Of a stretch of DNA of 64,000 bases, positions 46,990 through 61,274 are shown one piece after another. The stretch comes from Pterois miles (Eukaryota > Chordata > Actinopteri > Perciformes > Scorpaenidae). A program made the translations under genes and the position numbers. The notes below the pieces were generated by a model. That model was not told where the DNA came from and searched no databases. It worked only from the letters and a program-made list of their open reading frames with translations. Numbering within the stretch: position 1 is the first letter of the stretch; every line of letters starts with the position of its first letter. The DNA is taken from the NCBI GenBank assembly GCA_947000775.1, contig CAMQGK010000327.1, positions 12,270,001-12,334,000 on the forward strand, written 5' to 3'.

Positions 46990-49402
46990 AAAAAAAAATC
47001 TGAATTTATCTTGAATGAAGGTATCCTAGGAGTAAGTATTGTCTGTGTAGCCAAAACATCAAAGTTATATCTCCATGACCTCAACTTAAACTTAAACAGC
47101 CATACCATTGTATTGCATTAACACATTCTATCATTCTGATGCGCATGGCTAGTTTTGTTTTCTAAGATTGTCAGTGTAGTCATAGCCATGTCGCCTTTTT
47201 TGTCTGAATGCTTCAGTAACAGCTGGACAATGGCTTTCTCATATTGGAACCCTTTAAGTGCATAAAAAGCCAATGTTACAAACAGGTACAAAACATTGAA
47301 GACGCGTCTGTTGTGCGTGTAGCACTGACAGAGTATGACTTGTTAAGGCAGACATACGTATGCATATTGTAACCATACTGACACAGATTAATTGAAGTTT
47401 AAAAGTGACTGTGCAGCAGACGATGTCAGTTCAGCACCAGCACCAAGGATATCGGTTCAAAGATATCATCATAATAAATATGTTTTCCTCTGGGTGGTTA
47501 GTAGAGCTACAGGCTGCAGAGAAACATAGCTGACGCCATCAGAAGCCATTTTGGTTTCAGTACAATTAATCAACCAGACTGATTGCTGGAAAAGAGTCAT
47601 GCTCATTACCCCAACAACACTATATGTTTATGTCTATTTACCTAATTTTGCCTAAGCCACAGAGGGATATTTGATGAATATATGCAGAGTACAGTGGGTA
47701 TAGTATTGCACACCATATACACACACATTTACATTTTCTAGGACAACATATACAAGATTTTATATCTATATCTATTGTAAACTAAAAAGTGATAACTTGG
47801 AAAAGCATTTTATCTTTATTGATCATTACGACATTTTAAGTGTGACATAGTTTGTATGGACATTTCATAATCATACAAACATGCCATGAAATGGATTTAT
47901 GTCATTAAAATGGAATGGCAGGGTTTTTTTATTTATAATATTGCTACAAAAAATGGGAAATGAACATGTGAAAAAGTCATGCCCACAAGGCATCAATTTA
48001 GAGGAATGACTGATATAGTCCTATTAATACAATTATTAAAATTTGAACTTAATTAAAACGTCGTGCAAATGCAGTCACCGACTCACAAGCATTGGATACT
48101 TTATAACTCACTGTCTACCAAGAACTGAACAAGAAATTGTATGGAGGCAGAGCCACTGTGTAAACAGAAAGCACAAGTACTTTGAACATTTGCCTCTTAG
48201 GTATTTATTTTGGTCATAGTTTAGTATGGGTGGCTATGCATGTAGATAATTTGTAATAGGCCAGACTTTGGGTCAGTCTGCTGTATTACTGAAAGTGATA
48301 TATGATCTATACTGTGGTACTTCTTGACAAATAGATGCACTGTATGTAGTGCAATATTGTATTAATGAATTAATCAGTGCTGATAGTAGCAGTAAGGAGG
48401 ATAACACAGTGTAGATTCAGACGGAAACATGCCATGAATTAATTATGGGTCACGGATATTTCTGATAGGAAAACTATACTCCAAGTTTACAGTGTTTACA
48501 TTTACCCAGGAAAAAAATACATCAGCACATCTCTGGATTTGAAATGGAACTGCACCACAGGATAGATATCCCACATTCAATTCTGTCTACTAAAGTGAAT
48601 TTGCAAGAGGGATACAGCCAAAACAACTCAGCGCACCCTGATGTTCACTGAAGTGGCACGATACAATGTGGCTGGATGAAATGACTGCGGGGATGTAGTT
48701 GGAGAAGGGTGTAGTGGGAAAGGCTAGGAGAGCTGATATCCAGGTTGTATTCACCCTTCATTTAACAGGCAAACTCTCACCACCTTACAAGAACGTATGA
48801 ACATACTATATCATCCGACTTGCATGAAGCGATTTCTACATGCACAGAAAAAAAAAAGGTGGGCTGTATTTTTGGTATTCTGTCTGCTCCACAAATGTCT
48901 TGCTACAGTGCTTGTAGAAATTGTGTTATATTTCCCTTGTGCATTAGCTCCATTTCACATTTTTTGTGAATTCAACTCGCTGTGTATGTGAGAGAAAATC
49001 CTCGCTAGTGGTGAAGTGTGGTGTGATGGCATAGCATCAGTGGTTCATTGCACAGTGAAATAACGGGGCCAAATGACAGCTGGGATTCCAGTTGGGTGGG
49101 AATGTGCAGCTGCTGACGCATTCTCACAATGTATTGCAGATGCATGGCCCTTCAATTTCACTGGTCTGCTCCTTGGGTCTGGGATCTTATTTTCCTCTTT
49201 TATGTGTTAAACATTTCAAACATTTGAACATTTCACTTAAAATAGTGTTGCTATGCCTACCCTGCGGTTCATACAGGTGTACCTCTTTGTTTCTCTCCTT
49301 CTTACAGACAGTGCACTTTGAAAGTTTGAGTTAAGAACACCCAAATGACTCCTCAGCAGAAAATGTGAGTGCGTAAGTGGCAAGGGCACACCCCTACCCC
49401 CT

Positions 49403-49404
<2 letters not shown>
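46990..49404. other. Gene-free stretch
   Basis: AT-rich, no exon or shared repeat recognised. Confidence 0.5.

Positions 49405-49454
<50 letters not shown>
49405..49454 (+). repeat. (CA)25 microsatellite
   Basis: 50-base run. Confidence 0.99.
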
Positions 49455-49458
<4 letters not shown>

Positions 49459-49689
49459 TCAGCGTGGTATTCCACTGAGTTGAAAGGCCAGTAGGAAGGC
49501 CTGGATCTGAGATAATTAATATCAGTGTTACACTTGTGTTGAGTGTGTACTGTATGTCCAGCAGCTACATATTTTTATGTATAATCAACACTCACAGCTC
49601 TCTTGGCAATTTGTGAAATACTCACGAATTCAATCTATTTCATTCATGTACATAGACTTGAATATGCGTTTTCTTGTAGCGCTTAATGC

Positions 49690-50100
49690 AACTTTCGTAC
49701 ATAATGTTAGTGTGTTTTCCTGGTGTGTACAAAGGTCCAGCAATATGTGACGCATGTGTCAATTCTGTTCCACTCTTTTCAAAATAAAACTACTCAGGTT
49801 TAGGAATACATCGACTTGGTTAGGTTTAGGCAACAAAACTACTTAGTTTAGGTTTAGGGAAACATCATGGTTTTAGTTGAAATAACACAGGAAGTGGCGT
49901 AACTTATGTACAGAAGTTATGTGACAAAACTACTGAGTTAGCTTTCAGAAATGATTATGGTTTGGGTTAAAATAATGTCAGAAGCGTTGTAGCTTAAGTG
50001 TGGAAGTTACGTGACAAATCCCCTCTGACTTGTGGTTTCACACTGGACAGGAACTTCGGTCTCCTGTGTTTTTTGACACTGCACAGGGCACTCTATAATT
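49690..50100 (+). repeat. Dispersed repeat family, copy at 49.7 kb
   Basis: Shares, in the same order, CAGCAATATGTGA, TTTTCAAAATAAA, TTTAGGCAACAAAACTAC, GGAAGTGGCGT and GTGTTTTTTGACAC with 61275-61570. No ORF, no evident terminal repeats. It also has internal repeats of GGTTTAGG and GTGACAAA-type words. Confidence 0.7.
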
Positions 50101-50607
50101 TACAGTTCACATTTGCGTGAATTGCATAGGAATTGATTTTGTGCTGACCATCACAAAAAATATGCAATTCCTGTCTATGTACACAAATCAGTACATTTAA
50201 TTTTGTGACTATTTCACAAATTGTTGTGTGACTGGGGTGGTATATTCATGTAGTTTGTGTTTATATGTATTTACTGCTTTATGTGTATGGATGTCATTTC
50301 GGAGGTGTGTTTTGGTGCCACTCATTTTTTTCACCTGGTGGACCAGTAGGAGGGGGATTTGCTGCCAGAGAACCTGCTGTTGTATCTGGTAGTATAAGGT
50401 CACAACAGTAAACTACTATACTGATGGGAAGATCCAGATGCATACTGACTTTTTCTGGAACTCCCCACAGAACTAATAAATCCTGAACAGCAAACATCTT
50501 CAATTCTGTGCAACTTTGTTTGTAAATGATCAAATATATTTTGCATTTCATTTTATCTTTTTTTCTGGGGAAAGTGTAGGAGGCTACTGTTGGAAAATAT
50601 GTCCTAA

Positions 50608-50675
50608 TAAGATAAGATAAGATAAGATATGATATTCCTTTATAAGTCCCCCCGTGGACAAATCAGGTAGAAGCT
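50608..50675 (-). mobile_element. LINE-type 3' end, minus strand
   Basis: TAAGATAAGATAAG units at 50608-50630, then ATATTCCTTTATAAGTCC, the reverse of GGACTAATAAAGGAATATC. Same tail family as 18290 and 34990. Confidence 0.6.
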
Positions 50676-50679
50676 GTGT

Positions 50680-52560
50680 CTTTGTATTATATGCAATGCA
50701 TTTAATCAGCTCTATAAAGCTAAATCAGCAGTGACTCTTTTTTCATCAGTCTTATAACCTCTTTGATGTCACAAATACAGTATATAATCAAAATACATAA
50801 TATATAATATACAGCAGTTCTCTATTTATCCCTTGTATTTCATTCAAGCTCACAAACAGCACCAGCACAAAGTCTAGTGATCTACTGTAAAATGCAAACA
50901 ACAACACAAAGTAAATGTCAATAGCCAAATGTACAATCTTCATGAACTCCCCATATCGCTGTCTGCCAATGTCTTTCTTTATCTCTCATTCTCATCAGGA
51001 ACTACAGTACATATTCCTATTTTCAATTATTCTGGCTGAGGGCAATATGTTTTAATGATGAGCTGATTCTCTGAGTGCAGTCTCCAGCTTTGCCAACTCG
51101 AGTAGTAATGCCTTTTGCACATGTCAGGGTCGGGGCCTAGTTGTAATCTGAGGCTCATTACAGCTGGTGAGGCCAAGAGCAGAAACGGAACACAACTTCT
51201 CCCTGCAGCGCTGAATTACTTTTCCACCACCGGGTTCCCCTCTCCCTCGTTCAGCGTTTCGCTCCCTGTCTCAGCTGCTTCACTGCTTGTCTTTGATCTC
51301 TCTCTTTCCTGTCCTGCTCTCACCCTCCCTGTCTCTCTCAATCTCAATATCTTGTCCCCCCCCCCATTTGCCTCTCCATTTATTTCTCGGTCTCTGTTTC
51401 TTGCTCTCTCTCTCCCTTCGTTCTGTCTTGACATTCCTCTGGGGGACCTCGCAGAGCGCAGTGGGTTTGGAGTTGGAGGCTAGTTTTATTGAGTTTGCTC
51501 AGGGTCCTGGAAAGGCCTATTTACCAATAAGGTCATGATGAGGTGCATCAAGTCTATGAGCAAACCCTCAAATCCCCCTCTAACCAGAGTGTGTATGTCT
51601 TTATGTGTGTGTGTGTGTGTGTGTATGTGTGTGTTTGTTTGTCTACTACATGTTCTCACATTTTGCCAGCGCTGTATATTAGATTTCTAGATCCTTCATA
51701 GAGGTGGGCTTATCTTGCATATTGACAGGTAAGTGTAGTATTGACTGAATTGTGAATAACCTTGTTAAATGAATCTGGCTCTGCATCCAAAGTACTGTAC
51801 TTCAACCCTTTTCATACATAAATCAAAGGCTTAAATTATTCACCATATAGCGTTTTCTTCGTATTAGTTACAGGAAGATCTGTGTTACAGATCAAATTAT
51901 GTATACCTAATACTACCTGATGTTTGTATTACCACCTGTAACGGTGTTTAGTCAAAGCCAAAGTGTATTGATAGCAGCTGATATCTGATGTAGAATATAT
52001 GTTTTTGTTTTTCTTGATTTTGTTGTACGTTTTTATGAACAAATCAAGTTCACCCCAGTTAAAGTATTCTTATATACTCCAATTAAGCCATCACCTACAG
52101 TAGATGTGTGCCCATTACCTCAACTTACAAATGCAAATAGTCTTACTTGTGTCTCTTATCAGGATCTTTACTAAAATATACAGTATATTCCTTAGATTTG
52201 TGGTTTTGGCCACCGGGAGTGCTATGTATGGCGCAATGAGAGGGTCTCCATTTTGTCTGCATCATACACATGGCAGGGGTGGTTCATGATTCACGACAGT
52301 TAGTCGCGGTAATGTGTCAAAACATAATAATAAGGCTGATAGTCATAATGCAGTAATGGTTTAGAAGATCAAACAAAGCTCTGCAAACATTTTATGAGAA
52401 AGGAAATGCACTCAACACAATGGTCATACCTCTAGGGTAGAGACAATACACTCTGGTAAGAAGCATTACATGTATGTACAATTTTTCAACTCTACACGCA
52501 GAGCATCTTTAAAACTTTAAAGGCGCTAATCGCAAGATTGGGAGCATTATTGCCTCTACA
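50680..52560. other. Gene-free stretch with a pyrimidine-rich tract
   Basis: About 51230-51430 is CT-rich on the + strand and yields false ORFs on both strands. (GT)n lies at 51604-51634. No exon recognised. Confidence 0.45.
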
Positions 52561-52950
52561 TGGCTCTCAAGATGGCAACAGCTGAGCTAGCAGCGTGCAG
52601 CTAATGGTGCTAACAGTGCTAACTGTGAAAACAAAGGCAACAGTGCAGACAGAGCTAACAGTATAACCTGGGGGGTAAACCAGAGGTTTACTATGCTTCC
52701 ATGACGGTACCGTTGGTTGGGATGGCGTTATCAGCTGTAACCGCCTTATGGGCACAAGGCAGAGCAACGGCCATGAGCGAGCCGGTTGGGCACGCTCACA
52801 TGCACAAACATGCACTAAAAGACACGTGGCTGGCCCGACTATGTCAACAAAGCAAGGAGAAGCTCGGATTATAACACACACAGAGGGAGGGCGACTTCAT
52901 TCTCTGCTCAGGTAGATATTAACAAATAGTTGTTTGCTGCTGTATTAATG
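52561..52950 (+). repeat. GC-richer block, possible dispersed repeat
   Basis: Composition changes to GC-rich with GCTAAC-type words (TAATGGTGCTAACAGTGC), then TTATAACACACACAGAGGG. From memory it resembles a teleost dispersed repeat, but only one copy is in the window. Confidence 0.35.
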
Positions 52951-55650
52951 CTCTGATATAAATTAAAGCTTTGAACTTTTTCTGAAGTTTTGAAGACTGC
53001 AAGATAATACAGATAGACCATCTGTCAAATGACAAAAATAAGATTTAAACAAGATATCACTTGCCAATTCACTGACTTGAATAAAAAACATGAGGCTGTT
53101 TATATTTGTAGCTCCTGACTCTAATACTAAAATGACTCTTGCGAAAGTTAAGTGACTTTATTTAGCCTAATACCAGTTAGTGTGGCCAGCAATACTGAAC
53201 ATGTTTAAATTATTTCAGCAAACATCTAGAATGGAAAGAAATGGCTGATGCTTTTCTTCAGCACTGAGATATCATCATCTACAAAAACATTAACTGGAAG
53301 AACTTCCTAATAAAAGCCATGATGCTATAGTCTAGGTTGATGCAGCTCACAGAGAAAACTGCTTATTCTTAATTTCAGCTTGCAGGTAAGTGTAAGAAAA
53401 TTTGACCCATTTTAAAATGTACTTTACTACTGGACAAGAAAAACAAAACAACTGATTCTTACAAGTTTGTTTAAAACAATGTTTTAAGATAAAGAGGATG
53501 AGTTTGTAAAATCACTGCTGAACAGCTGTATTTGAAGAGGTCTAGCCTTTCTGCTTTTTCATTTTAATATTTAAAGAAAACTTTGCTCTGCGTCTGTCAG
53601 ATAGAAATGTGGGATTATGTTAAAGAGAGGAAACTTTTCTTGACTCCTTAGGGTATATACGGATAATTTATCCTTTACGGGATTTGTGTCTATCAAACGA
53701 GAGTGAAATGTTATATAAGAAAAGTATATCTGGGAGGAATGTATTCAGCTGTAACAGATCCGTTCCCTTTCTCAGTCACTTTTTGACGTTCTTTGATATA
53801 ATAGAGGAGCTGAGGAATCGACTGGCATGGACAGCTTTTGAATGTTTGAATACATGAGCCACTGTGTCAGAATAAAGATAGTAGACTCTGTTCAATATTC
53901 ACGGACTAGAGACATGATGGACTATTTGGAAATGAAAAGATGGTCATATAATGGAAAAAAAAGTTACTGGTTTTCTGAGAGGAGAGCTGATTCCTTAAAA
54001 TGCGAGTTTGTAAAGGCATTGAGAAATAGTTGATGCCCTTCATTCTCAGATTATGTTATACATATGTACATTTTTTTATCATATTTCTGTATAACTATTT
54101 GCATGAAAATTATTTTTTGAAATAAATGAATTACCTAAAATGCAACTTAACATAATGACTATACCCTGATACAGGAACTGTAACAGTTGTGCTGTGCCAT
54201 AGTTGCCATAGAGCCAATAGGCTGAGACACTTTCTAAACATTATCTTTTTCCTCTCAATGTAATTGATTATCAAATTACAAAGCTTTCTCTAAATAACCT
54301 TACCTTCCAAACATAATCAGCATGCGTTAATCTTGTAGAGTGTTTTAAGCATGTTGCTCTCAGACAGCAGGTCTGGAGGGGGTTACTGGAATCGCTGCAC
54401 TCTATGACAGCCATGTGGCCTCGATTGCATCAAGGTTATGGTCAATTTGTGAGCAGTGAGTCTGAGTCAGAGCTGGGAAAATGGAAACTCAGATATCACA
54501 AGGGAAGACCTTGGAGGACCATGAGCACAGAGAGGTTAGAAGAAGAATGAGATGGAGAGGGAAGGAATGATGGCTTCAGTCTCCTGCTTGATAGTGTATG
54601 TGTCTGTCTGAGAGAAAGGGGAAAACCAGACATATGAATAAGAGAAAAATAAAGTCATAAAAACAGCAGAAATGTATTTGTGACACGTCATAGACAAAAG
54701 AAACCTGTGACAAAATATGTTTCCCTTGAAACATAATTCACAGTACAGTTTCATTGCATGGGAAGATAATTCTGTTGCATATGTATAGATATTTTTATTA
54801 TGTAGACAAAGTACAAAATATCTGGTGGGGATGAATCAAGTTTGATTTTTACCACAGTCATGATAACCAATATTAAAGGACTCAGATCACAATTGGGCCA
54901 AAAAAACTTGACTGGGACATCGATTTGTTCACAGTTTGTTTGTTTGCTTGTCCATTCACATAATGTGGTTTTTAATCATTCTAATTTTTACAAAATGCAG
55001 CAAAACATGGAAAAATATCCAGTCTCTTGCGTATTTGAAATAAAGTAGATACATACATACATACTTGATTTAGTTTTTGTTGTTGTTAGTTTTGTATGTG
55101 TTTATATTGCTAAACTTAGATATCTCTGTTTATGTGCGTGTAACCCATTCTTGTATGGGCCACAGCTTTATTTTTCTTCCTCACACACCCTTAACCTATG
55201 ACCCATCTCGCCAGATCTCTATCATTAATGCTGAGTCGGTAGTTTGTCCAAAATTTGTCCTAATCTGACACTCAAATTGACATCCTCATGGTTCTGTTGA
55301 CACATAGGATTCATGGAAGCAGCGTGGGGCTATATGTCAGCTCAACAATAATGGTTTTATTATACAACACTGCCCAAGTCCAACAGCCAAGACAAGGGAT
55401 ATATACCAGTAAGAGTACGGGGGAGATGACAATCCTGCTTGGATGATGTATTTTGTGGTTTTGTGTCGCTGGCATGTTTTTGGTTTCAGTGTGTTTTCAT
55501 TATGCAACCTTGCTGCACGTAGATATAAGGACTAGAAGACACTGGATTCTCCTAGGTGACTGGGAGGAGTGCTGATATTATTAAAGCTGGAGTCAACACC
55601 AGACAAAAAATACAGACAATAACCAACAGACGAGACAGTATAAATCTCAG
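52951..55650. other. Gene-free stretch
   Basis: AT-rich, no recognised exon. The 63-codon + strand ORF at 53842 has no domain. Confidence 0.45.
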
Positions 55651-55658
55651 GACATACG

Positions 55659-55990
55659 ACCATCCATCCATTAGCTATACCCATCCATTTGCTAAACCTA
55701 CTTACCCTTTAGAGGGATGCGCGGTGCTAGAACTAATCCCAGATCGGCTTGAACTGATTGCCAGTCAGTCACAGGACTGACACATAGACAGACAACCCAT
55801 TCATGCCCAGGGTGAATGGGTGTCTGTAAGTTAGAGTCGCCAATCACCCTATCCTGTATGTCTTTTGGTATGAAACTGGAACACCTGGGTATAACCTAAG
55901 CAGGGACATGCAAACCCCAAAAAGAAAAGTTCCAGGCAGTCGGCACATTCAAGGCCCAGTGTGAGGCGACAGTGCAAACTGACCATGTCC
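55659..55990 (-). mobile_element. Old, diverged SINE of the 3.0/4.8-kb type, minus strand
   Basis: Begins CATCCATCCATTAGC and retains GCCAGTCAGTCACAGGACTG, ATAGACAGACAACCCATTCA, TTAGAGTCGCCAAT and GTGAGGCGACAGTGC in the family order. Many substitutions and a short duplication near the tail, and no clear target-site duplication. Confidence 0.75.
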
Positions 55991-56111
55991 ATTAATACTA
56001 AATAATTAGTGGTGTGACCATTCACTAATTGGCTCAAACTTAATTCAAACAGCTTGGATTTGCCCAAATTGCAGAGGGAATCGTTGCTGAGTAGATGTTC
56101 GTTTCTCAGTA

Positions 56112-56616
56112 CAGTGAACCCTCGCTATAACGCGGTTCACCTTTCGCGGCTTCGCTGCTTCACGGATTTTTTTTACAGTGCATTTATTGTGCTCTGAATC
56201 CTGATTGAAAAAGAAAGAGTGCCAACAACTACCCATAACGATGTTGTTCTCTCGGAGAAAGACTCCTGCGCAGCCTGCAGTTGAAACAGACGCTACAGTG
56301 CAGCGGAGTGAGGACGGAGAGGCTCAGCTGGAGGGACTGTGAAATACGCGAGTGACAATGTTTCCAACCTTGTATTCATTACTATACTTACAATACTGTT
56401 CTTTAAACTATCATAGTTATTTGTAAGAAAACGTTAATATTTTCATTTCTTAAACATATTTTGGGCCTGAAAACAGGTTTTGATTTTTGGTTTCATTCTA
56501 TAGTACAGTATTGCATTGTAAAATAACAGTAAAAAATAAAGCTGACTACTTCACGGATTTCACCTATCGCGGGTTATTTTAGGAACGCAACTCCCGCGAT
56601 AAACGAGGGTTCACTG
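56112..56616. mobile_element. Tc1/mariner- or pogo-type non-autonomous element (505 bp)
   Basis: Flanked by TA (56110-56111 and 56617-56618). Terminal inverted repeats start CAGTGAACCCTCGCTATAAC and end CGATAAACGAGGGTTCACTG. A second inverted pair, TTCACGGATTT and ATTTCACCTATCGCGG-type words, lies inside. A 33-codon open stretch from 56240 (MLFSRRKTPAQPAVET) may be a remnant of the parent's coding sequence. No transposase. Confidence 0.88.
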
Positions 56617-56618
56617 TA

Positions 56619-57076
56619 TTCAACAAAGCCTGATATGAAAGCCATGTGTGGTTTTCAGTATATTTTACACTGTGTTTCACTCCTTCAGGTTCCATAAGCT
56701 CATTTCAACAAATGAAACAAATATGTGCCTGTACTGAGTCTTCATTGAAACATACAGTACAAGATGTCAAACATTTATACAATTAAAGGCCTGTCTGTAA
56801 TGACAACCTTTCCCAAAAAGAGGAATGCTAAGGTCATCATTTCAGAATTTACATTAATCCTTCTGCCTTACATATAATAGATCTGTATTGCACTCCGAAG
56901 CCTCCCATTATTGTTGCCTCATACTGTACTGCGTTGTAACAGGGTAATCTGTATTGTATTTGTCATCTTTGCTGTATCAAATCATCCAGTCACAACATGT
57001 ACATTGAATCAGTGTCTGAAGGACAAATACAGTACATTACCCTATATATTTGTGCATAGATTGTGTCCATGGGTTT

Positions 57077-57108
<32 letters not shown>

Positions 57109-60100
57109 ATGAACCCTTGAATGGCGTACAGAAGTAAAGATTTATGTGTCTGTATGTGTGTGGATGTGAGAAAGAATTACAAAAAAGACAACAAATTCAC
57201 AGCTGCCAAGATACAATGCATAAACACTCCACCGTCTGTACACGAGTTTGTTTTTTTTATGGAGGGAACATCGTGTATGCTATTGATGCTTTGTGTTGCT
57301 CAAGCATCATCACTCATGTTTCATCTGCTCACGGCACATGCATGATGAATTCAATGCCTGGAATACAATCACTGTGCAAGGCTACCTAGTTTATGGATTT
57401 GATGTCATATTATAGTGTACAATTATTTGTATTGCCATTTTGAACAAAGGAATATTGCACGTGATGTATGACAGTAGACTGAACTACATGCTATTTCCAA
57501 CCACATGTATCTGCACCTCATGATTTTGTCATAGACCCCAGGAGCACCCCTCAATCCACAATTATTAAGTCTCCCTGTGATCACAGAACTAGAGTAACTA
57601 TGTATGCAACTACATATTTTATTTAATACTCAGCTGTTTGTCTTCTAACAGAAGTGTATAGCTTTGTAAAGGCTTCAGGGGGAATCCCAATGACAACAGC
57701 CCTCCTGTGACGCAGACACAAACTTATCATATAATTGGTCAACCAGCAATGATTTCTGGCAAACAGAAGGCAGCAGGTGATGCAATAACACACTCTCTGT
57801 TAATTACTGATTGACTGAAATTATTCACTCACCCTCTTCGACTTGTACTTTTCATAGTTGTCTTACTGATGGGACAATAAATCCTCATAGATTCATGTTT
57901 GAATGATTTGTTGGATATAAGTAATGTGTTCCTGTACTATTCTCGATGTGTTTGGCCCATGAGACTTTCTCCTTTGTTTCCACTTCTCCCTCCCCTTCAC
58001 TCCATCCCTCTAGATCTCACTCCCTGTTGCTTGGAGAATTGAACAAATCAAATTACTCGTTCTTCCACGCTGTTAATGTCATTAGATTTTGAGGGAAAAT
58101 CACAATAATACATAACGGTTATAGCTGTACCTCCTAAAATAATAGGCATTGTTGTAATTGTTTCTATAATGCAGGTGTGTGGCAAAATTGGTAGCTCCAT
58201 CTTTATATGGCTACATGAATAAAAAAATAAGGAACTTTGCCGCAGGCTTTTTCCACCCTGGTTCTCTATTCATTACATTGTTAGATGAAAACATGGAGTC
58301 AATTTGTTTCAATTATTTTTACCTCCTGTGAAAATATCCGTGTAATAATCTTTGGTCATCTCCAAAAAAAAAAAAAAGAAATCCTCGGAGGTGTATATAT
58401 GGGGGTTGTTGCATTTTATAGGTGTGATGCTGGAGGGCCCAGCAGAGGGATGTCAAATGGTTGTCACCAGTAAACCCTAACACAATGTTTTTCAGTCATT
58501 CGTCTCACAGATCAGATATGCTCCAATTTTAATCAATGCAGCTGTCGACACTGGCCGAATAATAGCTGGCTGGCTTTACATAAATGTGACCTGAAGTGTC
58601 TTTTTATGCTTCAAGTCTATTTTCTGTAAGTACACACATTGTGCATTGGGCTGTGACCACTATCAACCTCAAAATAAATGGACTAGAATCAAAAGAAAAT
58701 CGTTGCATCAGTATTTATGCTATGGTTGGTTTTGCACTAGCATGAGATTAGAGGCCCCTTTTTGCTCTTTGCCTTAAAGCTGTTGTTGTCAACATTTATA
58801 CATTGCCAATGGATTGACACTGCAGCCGGCAATTCACCCGCTATTAGAATGCTTTGATTTTCAAGGTACAAGGTTCTTTTAGTCATCATTGTCCAACATA
58901 GGGTTGTAGAACAAAAACATGCTATAGTTGTAGTAGCTTTATATTACTCACACTCATAGTCTCAGTCAACCCAGAACACATTGCTTAGTCCCAGAACCTC
59001 CCCACCATCAGACTGTTCAATACACTGAGCAAGTCTGATGCCTGATGTACAGTCATAGATCTCTTTCTCTTATCCACAGTGAAGGTTAGCCCATGACTTA
59101 TGACACAGGTCTATAATGCACAGTCGACAAAAGACATTGCCATAGTAACATAGATATCTAAACATGCACAATTAATAGTGCGAAAATGACTGCATTCTCT
59201 ATGGGGGTAAATTTTACCCACTGACACTTGTACGTATTAATAGACATTTTTTTAATCTGGTAGCTGAGCAGTTTTATTCAGTATTTAATGTACACATAGC
59301 TATCTCGTCTGTCATATATTTAATCCAAAGTCGAGTCACTCCCAGTAGATCACCATGTTGAAATGAGCGACTTTCGGCAGAAATAAACATGTTTACAGCC
59401 TGGTACAAATAATAATAATAATAAAAAGGTTTTGGTCCCTTTCATGATAACTGTACAGGGGGGGATTATTTTTTATTTGACTCAGTTTTGAACTATATTA
59501 TGGTTTAATTGTGGTCAGAGCTACTTTAAGGCACCAGGTACCAGGTCGCTAGTTGCTAGCTGAGCTTCACAATGGCTCTTCAGAAACCTATTAGTGATGT
59601 CCTTGAGTCTACATCCAAATTGTATACAGTCTATGACTGTGATCACGACAATCACAGTAGACAACAAAGCTTTTGGTATTTTGCTCATACGTCAAGAGAG
59701 GCCACTTTATGCTCTATTTCAGGTGGACCACTCCCTCTGTGGCAGAGAATGGACCAGAACAAAACAGTTGTCTGGTGCTTTCAGCTCCCACATTGTTCCT
59801 CCACCAGCCCATATTCCACACAGCGGGCTGTGAAATCATTTTTGGTCTCCCTCGGAAGAGACCCCATGCAGAAATCCATAAATTCATGAGCATCCACCAT
59901 CCACAAAAGAAAGGATGTGGCGAAAACACAGTGTGATAGAGAGCAGAGAGATAGAGAGAGATAGACAGAGAGAGAGAGAGACACTAGAATGAAGGAAGAG
60001 GAAGAGCAGGGGAGGTAAACAGAGAGACAGACATGTGGCAAAACAGGGTAGGGAGTAAGAGGAGAGATACTGGACAGGCAAGAGGAGAGCAGAGGAGAGG

Positions 60101-60243
60101 AGAGGAGAGGAGACAAATGAATGCTGAACAGCAGTGTGAGCGCTTGGAGGGACCCAGCATGAGTCTGGTCTGAACCCCCAACCGATTTAGCGCCGGAAGA
60201 CACAGACATAGGAATATCAAAATGCTTCGGTTGCTCGCACATG
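56619..60243. other. Gene-free stretch
   Basis: Includes (GT)n at 57081-57109 and a unique block at about 57990-58200 with GTTAATGTCATTAGATTTTG-type AT words. A block at 59190-59560 may be an unlisted repeat. A purine-rich tract is at 59930-60120. Confidence 0.4.
57081..57109 (+). repeat. (GT)n microsatellite
   Basis: About 29 bases. Confidence 0.97.
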
Positions 60244-60294
60244 GATGCACACACAAACACACACACACACAGACACACACACACACACACAGCA
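60244..60294 (+). repeat. Interrupted (CA)n microsatellite
   Basis: CA units with AAAC and GACA interruptions. Confidence 0.93.
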
Positions 60295-60400
60295 TGCAAA
60301 CACGTACACATAAACACATGAAAGCATGCACATATATGCATGCACTGCTTTTGATGCACATTCTGATCATCTTCACACTTACACATATAGTGTGCGCACA

Positions 60401-60449
<49 letters not shown>
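60401..60449 (+). repeat. (CA)n microsatellite
   Basis: About 49 bases, near-perfect. Confidence 0.98.
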
Positions 60450-60450
<1 letters not shown>

Positions 60451-61274
60451 TGCCTCATTGCTTCGTTCTGCTCAGCCCAGCTTCTCACTCTCCCTCTTCT
60501 CCCTGGGAGCTCCCAACCTGCCTGGCCTTGTTGCAGCTCTCCTGTCTTTTTGCACTTCTCCTGACTTCTTCTCCTCTCATCTTCTCCCCACTTATCAACC
60601 CTCGGATGTGGTATTGCTAGCCCCGGCACAGTATATGTAGCTTAAGTGCAGAAGGAGAGATAATGTACCCCAAGCAATGTGACAGTGCTCATTGATTCTT
60701 ACATAAGATGTTACAAAGTGAATTGCCTAAAGCTATCTCTTTGATGCTGAAAGCTATTCACCATTACTTTATGATGATAGTTTTTCATTACAACAAAAGG
60801 TATTTTGTGATATTGAAACTGGGCCAGTGCATCAACAGTGTGAAAAGCATTTATTTTAGAAATGTGTTAACAGCCTTTTTGAATATTCTTCAAATGATTT
60901 CACAATTAACTATTATTAATACAATATTTGATGGCTTCAGAAAGACCTTTTTCTTAGGATGTCCCTGAAAACTTGTCGATGTAAAGACTTGGAAATGGGT
61001 TATGGACTGATTGAACAATGAACAGAACCAAAAGAAAAAACCTTTTCCAACGAGAAGAATATCTCAGGCTGGGGGAAAAAACAAGTCACAATTTTCAGGA
61101 TGACAGTGACTGTCATAAAGATTATGAGTGACATATACTCACCATCCAATCTCACAGTGTTTGAGAGAGTCAGCTTGGAGAAACTGGATAAACTGCTCAC
61201 AACTCAGGTGTGTCAAGCTGGTAGAACCATGCAGGAGAAGACACAGTTATAATTAGTGCAACATATCCTCATAC
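60450..61274. other. Gene-free stretch
   Basis: A CT-rich patch at about 60470-60590, then AT-rich. No exon recognised. Confidence 0.5.

Noticed and set aside
59781..60629. 282-codon minus-strand ORF
   Set aside because: Made of (CA)n, CT-rich and purine tracts; Cys-Val repeats and Ser/Leu runs, no domain.
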